Shown in pieces: positions 9,868 to 20,100 of a stretch of DNA of 64,000 nucleotides. The stretch's first letter is position 1; every line of letters begins with the position of its first letter. The stretch is from Thermostichus vulcanus str. 'Rupite'. Its GTDB lineage: Bacteria > Cyanobacteriota > Cyanobacteriia > Thermostichales > Thermostichaceae. The stretch spans positions 1 through 64,000 of the forward strand of contig NZ_JAFIRA010000002.1 in the NCBI RefSeq assembly GCF_022848905.1, given 5' to 3'. The notes below the pieces were generated by a model. That model did no database searches. It saw only the letters and a list, made by a program, of their open reading frames with translations, and was not told the origin of the DNA. Made by a program: the position numbers and the translations under genes.

Positions 9868-10962
9868 CTATTCTTGAGGCTCAATAGGGCAAAGGTGGGT
9901 CTGAAGGGCGGTGGCGATGGTTTCGTTGCCCTGCAGATCCAATCCATCCGGCATCTGGGGTGGGTGGGCGGGATCCCTTAAAAAGTCCCAGGATCCCTGG
10001 AAAAACTCTTCCGGGGAGAGAATGCGATGCCAGCCATAGCGCTGCAATCCCTCGATCAACAGTTCCGACTCGGCAAACCCAGAACGGGTGACACAGGCCA
10101 TTGGCGTGCGGCTGCGCAAGGCCTCGGCTAGGGTGCCATAGCCCGGCTTAGACACCACCCAGCGACAGAGGGGCATGACATCCGCCGGTCGCCAGACCTG
10201 CCCATCCAATAGAGTCAAGTTGGGTAACGGTGGGGCCTGCCGGTCAAAGGTGAGAAACTGCCAGTCGGGAAAGTCTTGTAGTCGCGGGTAGGGAAAGCCT
10301 TGCAACCCCAATCCTCCGAAGGTAAACAAGGCTGTGGGCTGCTCCAACCGCAACTGCAACTTGGCGGCTACCTCTGCCGCTGAAAACTGGGGATCCCCGC
10401 CTGTCAGTCCCACGGTCTGCTGATGGGGGAAAGCGCTCATGGCCTCACTAAACGGCAACCGGAACAGGCGATCACAGTGCCCGTACAGATCTCGGATCCA
10501 GGCCACAAACGGCTGAAACTCGGCGCCATAGTCTTGATAGATAAAATCCCAGCCAAAGTTACTGGCCATCCAACAGGGGATCCCAGCCGCTTTGGCAATG
10601 GCAGCCGCGATCGGAGGTACATCGGCAAAGACCAACGGCACGCGCTGGGTACGGATGAAATCGGCTTCTGCGCGGATGAGAGCAGCCGATCTCGCTTTGA
10701 ACTCCTTCAGGGCTGTCAATGTGGCCGGTAAATCTGCCTGTAGGCCATCCGGCTGCACCACCCCTACATCCAACTGTCGGGGCCGATGCAAGAATTTCCC
10801 CTGCACATAGCGCTCCAGGAGCCAGCGGGGTGCTGGAGTGACAAAAATGGGCAAAACATTTGCATCCCGCCGCAGCAGAGTATTGATCACCGCCGCCAGA
10901 CGAGTGGTATGGCCAAAGCCGTGGGCAGTCACCGCAACGTAGAGGGGAATCGGATTCATCAC
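9868..10962 (-). CDS. Glycosyltransferase-like protein (GT-B type)
   Basis: A 364-aa protein with a GT-B style N-terminus (YVAVTAHGFGHTTRLAAVINTLLRR) and a C-terminal nucleotide-sugar-binding-like region containing VSKPGYGTLAEALRS and TPMACVTRSGFAESELL. It resembles the MurG-like glycosyltransferase domain found at the N-terminus of plant-type arabinokinases. Acceptor and donor are unknown. It is followed on the same strand by nothing related and preceded by an EamA transporter gene 9 bp upstream, so the two may be co-transcribed. Confidence 0.78.
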   Translation of the reverse strand: MMNPIPLYVAVTAHGFGHTTRLAAVINTLLRRDANVLPIFVTPAPRWLLERYVQGKFLHRPRQLDVGVVQPDGLQADLPATLTALKEFKARSAALIRAEADFIRTQRVPLVFADVPPIAAAIAKAAGIPCWMASNFGWDFIYQDYGAEFQPFVAWIRDLYGHCDRLFRLPFSEAMSAFPHQQTVGLTGGDPQFSAAEVAAKLQLRLEQPTALFTFGGLGLQGFPYPRLQDFPDWQFLTFDRQAPPLPNLTLLDGQVWRPADVMPLCRWVVSKPGYGTLAEALRSRTPMACVTRSGFAESELLIEGLQRYGWHRILSPEEFFQGSWDFLRDPAHPPQMPDGLDLQGNETIATALQTHLCPIEPQE

Positions 10963-10971
10963 GGCAGACCC

Positions 10972-11910
10972 TCAAGACAGAACAGCATCCGCAGCGGGCT
11001 TTTCCGCCCGGGCTCCCAGCCCGTATAGGTTACTGGCAATGATCAGCCCCAACCCGACCACGGATCCCAGCGCAATCGGTTCGCGCAAAATCACGGCAAT
11101 CAACCCCAAAGACAAAAATGGCGTCACATACACCCAATTGGCCAGGGATCCCCGATGACCGGCCAGCTCCAAAGCCCGTAACCAGAACACAAAGGTGAGG
11201 CCCATTTCCGCCAATCCAATATAGGCTGCCCACCCCAACCCTGCCCCGCTCCACTGCACCGTTTGGAAAGGCAGCAACAACAGGCAATAACCGCTACCAA
11301 ACCCAAACCCCATCCACAGCTTCAGCACTCCGTCCCGTTGATCCCGCACATTCAGCAGCCAATAGAGGGCCCAAATGCCGGCACTGCCCACTGCCAGCAA
11401 CACCCCCAAGGGATCCCCCCCCTGCAAGGTACGCCAGGCTCCCCCCGTAGCCACCAACACCACCCCTAGCAAGCTCACCCCCAAAGCCAGGAACATCCGC
11501 CAGCGGAACCGTTCTTGCAAAAGCGGAACCGCCAGCAGCGCCAAAGCCACCGGCCAGGTGTAATTGAGGGCCAAGGCCGCCTGTGCCGAGAGCCGGTCGT
11601 AGGCTTGGAACAACACCAGATAATAGCCAAAGGGGTTAAGCAAACCCTGCACAGCCGAGAGCCGAATCTGGGCCCAGCTCTGCCGCAGAACCAACCCCAT
11701 GCGTCCAGTGAGCAGCAAAACAACCCCCAGAACCCCCCAGGAACTGAGGGCGGAGAAAATCAGCAAAACCGTCGGCGGGAAATGCTGCAGCCCCAACTTA
11801 AAAGCGCTAGCAGCAGTAGCCCAACCCAAAATAGCCGCTGTCATGTAAAGATAGGCTGGCAACGGATCCCTTGCCCTCCCTTTGGGTGTGCCGTATTGGG
11901 TGTGCTGCAT
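10972..11910 (-). CDS. EamA/DMT-family transporter
   Basis: A 312-aa integral membrane protein with ten hydrophobic segments arranged as two EamA repeats, typical of drug/metabolite exporters such as RhaT and YdcZ relatives. Visible repeat features are ALNYTWPVALALLAVPLLQERF at the end of repeat one and YVTPFLSLGLIAVILREPIALGS at the end of repeat two, each placing a Glu/Arg at the conserved helix end. The substrate cannot be told from sequence. The start codon overlaps the stop of the upstream small membrane gene (TAATG). Confidence 0.88.
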   Translation of the reverse strand: MQHTQYGTPKGRARDPLPAYLYMTAAILGWATAASAFKLGLQHFPPTVLLIFSALSSWGVLGVVLLLTGRMGLVLRQSWAQIRLSAVQGLLNPFGYYLVLFQAYDRLSAQAALALNYTWPVALALLAVPLLQERFRWRMFLALGVSLLGVVLVATGGAWRTLQGGDPLGVLLAVGSAGIWALYWLLNVRDQRDGVLKLWMGFGFGSGYCLLLLPFQTVQWSGAGLGWAAYIGLAEMGLTFVFWLRALELAGHRGSLANWVYVTPFLSLGLIAVILREPIALGSVVGLGLIIASNLYGLGARAEKPAADAVLS

Positions 11911-12245
11911 TAAAAACCGTCAGCCTCAGAACCCTCGGGATCCGACTTGGCCCCAGAGCGAAGCCCCAACCGGGGAGCCACTACAAAGGCATAGAGCAAA
12001 TAGCCCAACCCTGCCACCACCACCAACTTCAGAACCGTGCCAAAAACCCGGAAGAACAAGCCCACCAAAAGGATGCAACCCAAGATGGCCAAGACTGTGA
12101 GCAGGGGGCGTCCCCAGGTCTCCAGCAGAGATTGAACAGGGTTCTGGGAGCTAGAGGTAGGGGATCCCTGCGCCGCAGATGCCTGCTCCAACTCACGCTC
12201 AATCTGTTTCAGCCGTTCTTGTTCTGAGAAGGAAAGATCAGACAT
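11910..12245 (-). CDS. Small two-helix membrane protein, hypothetical
   Basis: A 111-aa protein. An N-terminal charged helix (about 5-25) and a polar Ser-rich linker are followed by two adjacent membrane helices at about 47-66 and 70-90 and a short basic tail. Its stop overlaps the start of the EamA transporter, suggesting translational coupling. The two-helix hairpin resembles membrane-anchor domains of other cyanobacterial proteins, but I do not recognise a family. Confidence 0.65.
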   Translation of the reverse strand: MSDLSFSEQERLKQIERELEQASAAQGSPTSSSQNPVQSLLETWGRPLLTVLAILGCILLVGLFFRVFGTVLKLVVVAGLGYLLYAFVVAPRLGLRSGAKSDPEGSEADGF

Positions 12246-12317
12246 GGGGAGCCCTCTCCAGCATTGCCATCTCTATCTTAGGGTCTATCTTAGGGACTGC
12301 CTCCTCTGCTAAGCCAG

Positions 12318-12656
12318 TTAGGCGCGTATAGACGGGATCTCTTGGGCCATGCTGCGGAAGATATCCAGAGCTGGGCCAGGGCGACGGTTGGGACGTGGGG
12401 TTGGGATCTGGTTGGGTACAAAGGGCTTCTCCACCACCACTTTGGGCTTACTGACCGGAGCACTCACCGTCACTGCAACAGGGCTGGCAGAAGCAGCATC
12501 CACCACCTCAGGCGTTGCCGATTGGAGCGGGGTGCTGGCCACCTGAGCCGGATCCGGCGCAGAACGGAAGGGGCCGGTGACAAAATCCAGCAGGCCACCG
12601 AAGAGAATGCCAAAGAAAGAGAAAAGACCACCGAAAAGCTTTTTGAGAATACTCAT
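12318..12656 (-). CDS. Hypothetical protein with amphipathic N-terminus
   Basis: A 112-aa ORF starting MSILKKLFGGLFSFFGILFGG, an Phe/Gly-rich hydrophobic segment suited to membrane association, followed by a Pro/Val/Ala-rich disordered region and the C-terminal RPGPALDIFRSMAQEIPS. The internal ATG is preferred over the frame opening at 12701, because the extra 15 residues look non-coding. No domain is recognised. Transcribed alone on the minus strand. Confidence 0.6.
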   Translation of the reverse strand: MSILKKLFGGLFSFFGILFGGLLDFVTGPFRSAPDPAQVASTPLQSATPEVVDAASASPVAVTVSAPVSKPKVVVEKPFVPNQIPTPRPNRRPGPALDIFRSMAQEIPSIRA

Positions 12657-12781
12657 GGCTGATTGTGATGAAGGTTCGTTTAGGGTCGTGAAGTTATGCA
12701 ACCTGAACTCTATTATTGTTAAGAGCCCCCTTCTTGACGATGAGTAAATATGCTCTTTCTCTGGGTCGCTATCGAGCTGCT

Positions 12782-13789
12782 TTACACCCGTCGACCTTGG
12801 GCATCAATGCGCTGAATTGGCATTACCCAATCCAATTCTCGTAACTCCAACGGTTCGGCAGCCCCGCCACCGCGGCCCAGGCTAAAGCTATCGGCTGCCG
12901 ACAAGTCCACGCCATACCCAATATCGGCCATGGATCCGACGGTGAGAATGCTGAGGGGGTTAGCCACCTCCCGGTCAATCCGCGTGGTCATCAGCTCCCG
13001 GCCCAAAACACTTTCCCGCCAATGGGAATCTCGGGATCCCGCTCCAAACTGATTTTCTAAGGGTACAGATGTGGCATTGCCCCCTAGGGTATTGAAGGCA
13101 TTGACGGCGTTGAGGCCAATAAACCGAGGATCGTAACCGGCAGGAGTTGGTTGATCCCGCCCCACCAAACCCGCGGTCAGACCCTTAGGCTCCCAAACCG
13201 TGGGTAAAAAACCAAGCGCATGGCCTAACTCATGCAGGGCAGTAATGGGCAGGTCGCCACGCCCCTCTAAGTCCGCCAGGTTTTGCGTGTTGAATAGGAT
13301 CACCGAGTAAAAGGGCAAGCCGTTGGAAGCCCGCACAAAACAAGGGGCGGATCCCCCCAGAATCCGTTCGTCGTTGAGATTCCTAGCCCGCACTTCCACT
13401 AATAGATCATCGATAGGGAAGTTGAGAGGAGTGCTGGGGAAGCCCCGGTCACATTCGTTGGCTTGAATGTTGGTGGGGGGCAAATTCGGTTGATCACCGA
13501 CAATAATTTGCTGCCAGCGCAGAGCCGCACTGCGAATAATCGATTGTTGGCTGGGGCTGAGGCTGGTATCTGGGAAGCGGACATCAATGGTGAACTGAGC
13601 AGCAGGTGGTGATGTCGGAGTTGGCACCAAGGTTGGGGGAGCCGTCGGAATCACGCTGACAGGAGTGGATCCCCCCCCTCCGCCACAGGCTTTCAGCGCA
13701 ATCACCAAAAGCATGGCCATCAGGGATCCCACAAGGCGAAGGCCCCATGCTCCCCCCATGAGCTGTTGTAAAGCCCGAAAAATAGTCAT
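12782..13789 (-). CDS. Leishmanolysin-like (M8) metalloprotease lipoprotein
   Basis: A 335-aa secreted lipoprotein. An N-terminal hydrophobic signal is followed by LKACGGGG, a usable lipobox with the lipidated Cys at about residue 35, then a Pro/Thr-rich linker. The catalytic site reads TALHELGHALGFLPTVW (HExxH with following Gly), and downstream SHWRESVLGRELMTT supplies the distant third His and the Met-turn, the layout of M8 leishmanolysin-type proteases. It also contains the typical region with Cys residues before the active site. Substrate and role are unknown; the location would be the outer face of a cell-envelope membrane. Confidence 0.8.
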   Translation of the reverse strand: MTIFRALQQLMGGAWGLRLVGSLMAMLLVIALKACGGGGGSTPVSVIPTAPPTLVPTPTSPPAAQFTIDVRFPDTSLSPSQQSIIRSAALRWQQIIVGDQPNLPPTNIQANECDRGFPSTPLNFPIDDLLVEVRARNLNDERILGGSAPCFVRASNGLPFYSVILFNTQNLADLEGRGDLPITALHELGHALGFLPTVWEPKGLTAGLVGRDQPTPAGYDPRFIGLNAVNAFNTLGGNATSVPLENQFGAGSRDSHWRESVLGRELMTTRIDREVANPLSILTVGSMADIGYGVDLSAADSFSLGRGGGAAEPLELRELDWVMPIQRIDAQGRRV

Positions 13790-13905
13790 CTGAAAACCAA
13801 TGTAGAGTAGCCGCTACCCAGACGGATCATACCGGCTGTGACAATCCTTACGGAAAGGATTTGCGTCACACCCCAAGCGGAGGTCTGTTTTCAGGGCAAA
13901 TCCTC

Positions 13906-14406
13906 TCACCCCAGCGAGTTGGAGGAGCTATCCTCCTCTTCTATCCCCCAGCCTGCGGCCAAAACATCCACCGCTGCCGCCCGCAACGCCTGGGTATCTT
14001 CTAAAAGCTGCACGGGATCCGAGAGGGGATCCGATAAAGGAACCAAGCGCAAAACGCGACTGTCCTGAACCAGATCGATCACCACACCGGGCTGCTCCGT
14101 ATCGGGAAGGGTCGCTTCCGTTGACCCTCTAGGTCGGGCGGAACCCATTGAGGCGGGATCCCGCAAACAAGCGTAATCAAAGCTATCCAAATTCAGGTAG
14201 AGGCTGCGGTTCACCACCAATGTGGCCGCCGTGGGATCCTGAAACACCTCCATCACATAGCCCTCCCCCTGTTTTCGCACCCAGCCATCAACGATATCAA
14301 AGTATCGAACATGCCCCAGATCCGCTAGAAGCCGGTAAATATCTCGCTTGCTAACCAAAGTTCCAGCATCCACAATGCAGGGGGCACAAGGGCGAGTGTC
14401 TGTCAT
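13906..14406 (-). CDS. Conserved hypothetical cyanobacterial protein
   Basis: A 166-aa soluble protein with no recognised family. The N-terminal half is well ordered (DIYRLLADLGHVRYFDIVDG, GYVMEVFQDP, LVVNRSLYLNLDSFDY), looking like a small alpha/beta domain, while the C-terminus is acidic and Ser-rich. An early CxxC pair (CAPC) is present at about residues 7-10. Surrounded by unrelated genes. Confidence 0.68.
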   Translation of the reverse strand: MTDTRPCAPCIVDAGTLVSKRDIYRLLADLGHVRYFDIVDGWVRKQGEGYVMEVFQDPTAATLVVNRSLYLNLDSFDYACLRDPASMGSARPRGSTEATLPDTEQPGVVIDLVQDSRVLRLVPLSDPLSDPVQLLEDTQALRAAAVDVLAAGWGIEEEDSSSNSLG

Positions 14407-14957
14407 AGGATAGTCAGTCTTGAACGGTGAACCGGATTCAGAAACAACAAAAGCCGAAAAAAAGAATGATTACTCCCTACAAAATATATTGATCTCAACA
14501 AGTCTAAACAGGATTACCACTGACCCATCATGAAAAGTGTTCTTGGTAGGAGGGTTCACCAACCTAGAGGTCAAGAGGCCGCCTGCTCAACCGAAAACTT
14601 AACCGAATGCAACAAGGAAGACTCCTTCCAGTTTTCATCCGCAAACATCCAAACTGCGTTCGGGGGAGGGCTCAGTCATAACTTCTATTGACTGTATCAC
14701 AGCCTTCTCAAAAGGGGCACACGTGGTCATTTCAAGCCCAATCTCCGAGGAAATACAACAGAATCCAATGGATGTCCATCAAGATTTTCGACTACATATT
14801 GTGGGAAATCAAATAGATAGGGAGCATGAGACTCTAGATATTGTAGATATACCCATAAACAGGATCCCTGAGGATAAGTCTCAAGATTTAACGAGGCATA
14901 GAGAGTAGCATAGAGTACCATGCACCCAGCTTGTGAAAGTGTCCACTGTTCCGAAGG
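14407..14957. other. Intergenic region, no gene supported
   Basis: AT-richer than the flanks. I see no ORF with coding character, RNA gene or clear promoter here. A 61-codon plus-strand frame at 14723-14908 has no coding features. Confidence 0.5.
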
Positions 14958-15932
14958 ATGACCCTTGCCATGTTGACCACTCCCCAACGCCAGACCATCC
15001 CTGTTGTTGATTTCGCCACCTTTCAGAAAGGGACGGCACGTGAGCAGGAGCGGTTTGTCCAGCAGGTGGGGGAGGCCTTGCAGCAGATCGGCTTTTTTGC
15101 CCTGATCAACCATGGTCTATCGCCAGCCTTGATTCGGGAGGCTTATGAGACGGCAGAGGCTGTTTTCCTTCTACCAGAGCCTGCCAAGAGAGCTTACGAG
15201 GATCCTGCGCTACTGGGGCAACGGGGCTACACTCATTTCGGCAAAGAACACGCCAAAGATCATCCTTACCCCGACCTGAAAGAGTTCTGGCACATTGGCC
15301 GCGAAGGGGATCCCAACTTTCCCGCCAATATCTGGCCACAGCAGGTGCCCCAATTTCAGAAGGTGATGACAGAGTTGTTCGCCCAGTTGGAAGCTTGTGC
15401 CCGGGGCTTGTTGCGGGCGATTTCTTTGTATTTGGGAGAGCCTGCCGATTATTTGCCAGAAACGGTCGAGGGGGGAGCCAACCTACTGCGGGTGATTCAT
15501 TACCCGCCGATCCCTGCGGCAGCCCCTCCTCAAAGTTTGCGAGCAGCGGCCCACGAAGATATTAATCTGATCACGCTTTTGTGCGAAGCCACTGCGCCAG
15601 GGCTAGAACTCCTGCAACGAGATGGATCTTGGTTACCCATTTCGGCTCTGCCCGGTCAGATCATTGTCGATGCTGGGGATATGTTGCAGAACCTCACCAA
15701 CGGCCTGTTGCGCAGCACCACCCACCGGGTCACTAACCCCGACAACGACCGGGAACGCCGGTTCTCTATCCCGTTCTTTGTTCATCCACGAGCTGAGGTG
15801 GATCTCACACCTCTACCGGCTTGTGTGGCGCGTACCGGCGGGATCCCGATCTTTCCTAGCCTGACAGCTGGTGAGTACCTTAATCAACGCTTAACCGAAA
15901 TTGGCTTGGCCGGATCCCCGGCCAAAGGCTGA
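14958..15932 (+). CDS. Isopenicillin-N-synthase-family Fe(II)/2-oxoglutarate dioxygenase
   Basis: A 324-aa member of the 2-oxoglutarate-Fe(II) oxygenase superfamily with a plant-like DIOX_N N-terminal domain (IPVVDFATF, GFFALINHGLS). The facial triad is visible as HEDINLITLL (His and Asp) and THRVTNP (second His), followed by RRFSIPFFVHP with the Arg-x-Ser that binds 2-oxoglutarate. The substrate is not predictable; relatives act on hormones, alkaloids, ethylene precursors and peptides. It is followed by a tRNA gene on the other strand. Confidence 0.88.
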   Translation: MTLAMLTTPQRQTIPVVDFATFQKGTAREQERFVQQVGEALQQIGFFALINHGLSPALIREAYETAEAVFLLPEPAKRAYEDPALLGQRGYTHFGKEHAKDHPYPDLKEFWHIGREGDPNFPANIWPQQVPQFQKVMTELFAQLEACARGLLRAISLYLGEPADYLPETVEGGANLLRVIHYPPIPAAAPPQSLRAAAHEDINLITLLCEATAPGLELLQRDGSWLPISALPGQIIVDAGDMLQNLTNGLLRSTTHRVTNPDNDRERRFSIPFFVHPRAEVDLTPLPACVARTGGIPIFPSLTAGEYLNQRLTEIGLAGSPAKG

Positions 15933-15948
15933 TTCGACACCAGCGCCC

Positions 15949-15980
15949 TGATTGGGCTGGATTCTGATTGGGCTGGATTC
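15949..15980. repeat. 16-bp tandem duplication
   Basis: Two perfect head-to-tail copies of TGATTGGGCTGGATTC between the oxygenase stop and the tRNA-Arg 3' end; probably slippage, no function evident. Confidence 0.7.
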
Positions 15981-15989
15981 TGGGAACAA

Positions 15990-16063
15990 CGGGACTGGGC
16001 GGATTCGAACCGCCGACCTAGCGCTTAGGAGGCGCTTGCTCTATCCATCTGAGCCACAGCCCC
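15990..16063 (-). tRNA. tRNA-Arg (anticodon CCT)
   Basis: Read on the minus strand. Acceptor arms GGGGCTG and CAGTCCC pair with one G-T. The anticodon stem AGCGC/GCGCT encloses the loop CTCCTAA, giving CCT (codon AGG). The T-arm contains GGTTCGAATCC. The discriminator base is G and CCA is not encoded. Confidence 0.95.
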
Positions 16064-16333
16064 AAAAACGAACGGCTGAAGGGTCACCGGGTCAGTCTAT
16101 CTCAAATCGGAGAGGCTTTGTACTCTAGGGGTAACAGACAACGTTATGGCCGCTTCAGAGCAGTTGAGGTGCAGTTTTAGACAAGAGTAGCCAGTTACCC
16201 CAGAAGGCCGACACAATGCCCAAAGCCTACTCACTCATGGGATCTCGAAAGAGAAGCTGGTCAATGCCTGTCACTATGGCGGGATCCCTGAGGGCGATTT
16301 GAGGGGCCAAACAGGGATCCCTATCTGAGTTCA

Positions 16334-16963
16334 TCAACGTAGGCGATAGTGTCGTCCTAGGTGAGTGAGGAACTGCAACTGCACCAGGCTGTGGAGCTGC
16401 TCCGGCTGAAAGAGCTGGTGCATCTGGCGATCCCGCACCAGGGATCCGGCGGGATAGATGGCCCGCAAACGCTGCCAACAGCGGAGGGCTGCCACCACCT
16501 CAGGCTTGAGGGGATGCTTGAGGAGTTGGCTAAGGGCTAGGAGCAATGGCAGCCGCTTTCCCCCTTTGGGTGGCCGATCCAGCACAAGATGGGCAAAGGG
16601 ATTCGGCCTACCGCTCACCCGCAGCAGACTGAGTTCGTCCGAACCTTCGTGGGCAATAGCCAGATAGGTGCCGTCGAAAATACAGGCAACCGTGGTGCCG
16701 AGTAGAAGGGGCACCACCTTAGCCGTGAGACTAAGAGCATGCTCCGATGTCCATCGATAGGTGGGTAACTTAATGGGCTTCCGCCTTTTCTTAACGAGGA
16801 TGCGGTTGAGGTGGCGCAGCCGAATACGCTCGGAGCGAATGTAATCTTCATCGGCTCTCAGCTTTTGGGCTAGCTCATCGGGGCTTTGCTGGAGCTGAGG
16901 CTTTAAATCTTGAGAGAAGCAGCACTTGATGGACTGTGGCTGCAGGTGAACCCAGGTAGCCAT
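16334..16963 (-). CDS. Hypothetical protein next to the CRISPR trailer end
   Basis: A 209-aa ORF with no recognised family. It is basic, with a Lys/Arg cluster (ILVKKRRKPIKLPTYRW) in the first third and a Leu-rich C-terminal helical part. Reading looks genuinely protein-like (TTVACIFDGTYLAIAHEG). It lies 202 bp from the first CRISPR repeat on the side away from the cas genes and shows no nuclease or transposase motif. Function unknown. Confidence 0.6.
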   Translation of the reverse strand: MATWVHLQPQSIKCCFSQDLKPQLQQSPDELAQKLRADEDYIRSERIRLRHLNRILVKKRRKPIKLPTYRWTSEHALSLTAKVVPLLLGTTVACIFDGTYLAIAHEGSDELSLLRVSGRPNPFAHLVLDRPPKGGKRLPLLLALSQLLKHPLKPEVVAALRCWQRLRAIYPAGSLVRDRQMHQLFQPEQLHSLVQLQFLTHLGRHYRLR

Positions 16964-17063
16964 ATGTAACTCCCTCGCTTACTTTTCGACCGAAACATAG
17001 ACACACCATCCCTACGGGATGGCGGGTCATGTCACTGGTTTAGCGAGGTGCTACATGAGCTTT

Positions 17064-17139
17064 ATAGGCATACCCACTAGGGGATATACGCATAGATTAT
17101 GCCCGTACTATGACGAATTTGCCTAGTGGTATTTATACT
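17064..17139. repeat. Nested imperfect inverted repeat beside CRISPR trailer
   Basis: Outer arms ATAGGCATACCCACTAGG and CCTAGTGGTATTTAT pair with a few mismatches. They enclose a perfect small hairpin GCATA-GAT-TATGC. No T-run follows on either strand, so it is not a standard terminator. Confidence 0.5.
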
Positions 17140-17165
17140 CATCCTGAAAGGTCGGCAATCAACCC

Positions 17166-20100
17166 GTTTCCAATTTATGGGGATCCCTAATGAATAGGGA
17201 CCCTTCTGCTTCTGGGATCCCTACTGGGTGTCACGGTCAGCGTTTCCAATTTATGGGGATCCCTAATGAATAGAGACTTCCCAACCCGGCGGGCGACGGG
17301 ATCCCACCAATGCGAGTTTCCAATTTATGGGGATCCCTAATGAATAGGGACAACACTCCAACAGGCTCCACAACAGGGATCCGATCGGTTTGGGTTTCCA
17401 ATTTATGGGGATCCCTAATGAATAGGGACGTCGGAGGAGGAGTACGAAAAGATTAAGAGCTTACCGGGGTGGGGTTTCCAATTTATGGGGATCCCTAATG
17501 AATAGGGACATCAGAGATCTAGATACAAAGTTCTTGGTCACTACCTGGTTAGTTTCCAATTTATGGGGATCCCTAATGAATAGGGACAGCAAGATGCTGA
17601 AAAGCCAATACCTTTGTCTTATTTAGCAAGTTTCCAATTTATGGGGATCCCTAATGAATAGGGACATCCTTACATCATTGGTATAGATCCCCAAGTATTT
17701 AGGTTTCCAATTTATGGGGATCCCTAATGAATAGGGACATCAAAGTCGGCCCATTCTGCTTGCTTGACCAAGAACTCGTTTCCAATTTATGGGGATCCCT
17801 AATGAATAGGGACAAACGGCTGTATCGGTATAAGTGCCATTTAAACTTTCTAATTGTTTCCAATTTATGGGGATCCCTAATGAATAGGGACATATTTTCC
17901 TATTCCTGAAGATGATATAAGGATAAAGTTTCCAATTTATGGGGATCCCTAATGAATAGGGACGTAGAGTTTGGATTGCTTATGCTAGCCTCTTTCGAAG
18001 TTTCCAATTTATGGGGATCCCTAATGAATAGGGACTCGATTGGGCGGGCGGAACCTTGTCGTATAGATCTAGTTTCCAATTTATGGGGATCCCTAATGAA
18101 TAGGGACGGACGAATCTGGATGGGCTAAAGTTTTTGTTCATTGGCGATGTTTCCAATTTATGGGGATCCCTAATGAATAGGGACAACTGGTGGTAATTGC
18201 ATGGGATCCCCAAGGTAAACAATGTTTCCAATTTATGGGGATCTCTAATGAATAGGGACTACTGGCAAACCCGTGCAGCCAACCGTTGTCGGGTACCAGC
18301 AGTTTCCAATTTATGGGGATCCCTAATGAATAGGGACTTCGGGAATATCCTCCGAGCGGCGGTCGGGGACGAAAACGGTTTCCAATTTATGGGGATCCCT
18401 AATGAATAGGGACGAGAGTTAAAGCGCACTTCCTGTATTAAAACCTCGACCTGTCTGTTTCCAATTTATGGGGATCCCTAATGAATAGGGACGCAATCGC
18501 GGTCAACGCGTTGGCATAGCCTTGCATATCGTGGGTTTCCAATTTATGGGGATCCCTAATGAATAGGGACAACCCGCACCTGTTGGAGGAGCCTGCTGAG
18601 CCCAAGGCCAGTTTCCAATTTATGGGGATTCCTAATGAATAGGGACACTATCCGCATTAACGGGGATCCCAATACGCTGGCTATTACGTTTCCAATTTAT
18701 GGGGATCCCTAATGAATAGGGACTGCGGTAATGGCCAAAATTCTCCCAGAGCCGAAAGAAGAACGTTTCCAATTTATGGGGATCCCTAATGAATAGGGAC
18801 TTGATAGTATTGAGGATATTCTGCTCGGCATTACTGAGTGTTTCCAATTTATGGGGATCCCTAATGAATAGGGACTGGGTCGGGATCCTCAATACTTGCA
18901 TCAAGCTAGAGCGGTTTCCAATTTATGGGGATCCCTAATGAATAGGGACGAAAAAGTCATTAAACTACTGAAAGATGCTCACAACAACTTGTTTCCAATT
19001 TATGGGGATCCCTAATGAATAGGGACAAGAGGTGAAAGAAGACCTAGAATGGGGAGATATTCGTGTTTCCAATTTATGGGGATCCCTAATGAATAGGGAC
19101 AAGGTTAACATGACATAACAACCAAGGTGTAGATGATACCGTTTCCAATTTATGGGGATCCCTAATGAATAGGGACCCTTTATTTGTGAAAACGAAGAAG
19201 ACACCAATATGTATCTAGAGTTTCCAATTTATGGGGATCCCTAATGAATAGGGACAAGAAACTAGATAACCTGGGATTTATATTCCCAGGTGTGTTTCCA
19301 ATTTATGGGGATCCCTAATGAATAGGGACAGGTACAAATGTTGATCAGGACAACCGAAGGCTTTGTCCGTTTCCAATTTATGGGGATCCCTAATGAATAG
19401 GGACATCATCTAGTATATTGACTTCTGAACTAGTTGTTCCTTGACGTTTCCAATTTATGGGGATCCCTAATGAATAGGGACACTGGCGCAAATGGGCAGC
19501 GGCGCCTATGCGCGTCAAGAAGTTTCCAATTTATGGGGATCCCTAATGAATAGGGACCGTAACTAGGCATAGAGCCAGGATGAGCCATTCCGCCGGGGGG
19601 TTTCCAATTTATGGGGATCCCTAATGAATAGGGACATCCTGAGTTAAAACCAGAAGCTTTGTATGAAATGATCCTGTTTCCAATTTATGGGGATCCCTAA
19701 TGAATAGGGACTGGTATCAATACGCCTGCACCACCTGTAGAGGCTGGTTTCCAATTTATGGGGATCCCTAATGAATAGGGACGAAGTATCAGGATACACT
19801 TCAATAGTATTCGACTTAAGGTTTCCAATTTATGGGGATCCCTAATGAATAGGGACACACTGGGGCGGTTTGACTGGGGGGACTGGCTGGGAGCCGAGTT
19901 TCCAATTTATGGGGATCCCTAATGAATAGGGACATTTCTCTAAACGACTGATTTAATCTATCGTCATTAGGGTTTCCAATTTATGGGGATCCCTAATGAA
20001 TAGGGACAGGAGAGAGAGAAATGGGTAAACAAGAAATCGGTTGTTTCCAATTTATGGGGATCCCTAATGAATAGGGACTCACAAGTCCGGGAGAGGATAT

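Noticed and set aside
14723..14908. 61-codon plus-strand frame before the dioxygenase gene
   Set aside because: No ribosome-binding site, no coding character and no counterpart known to me.
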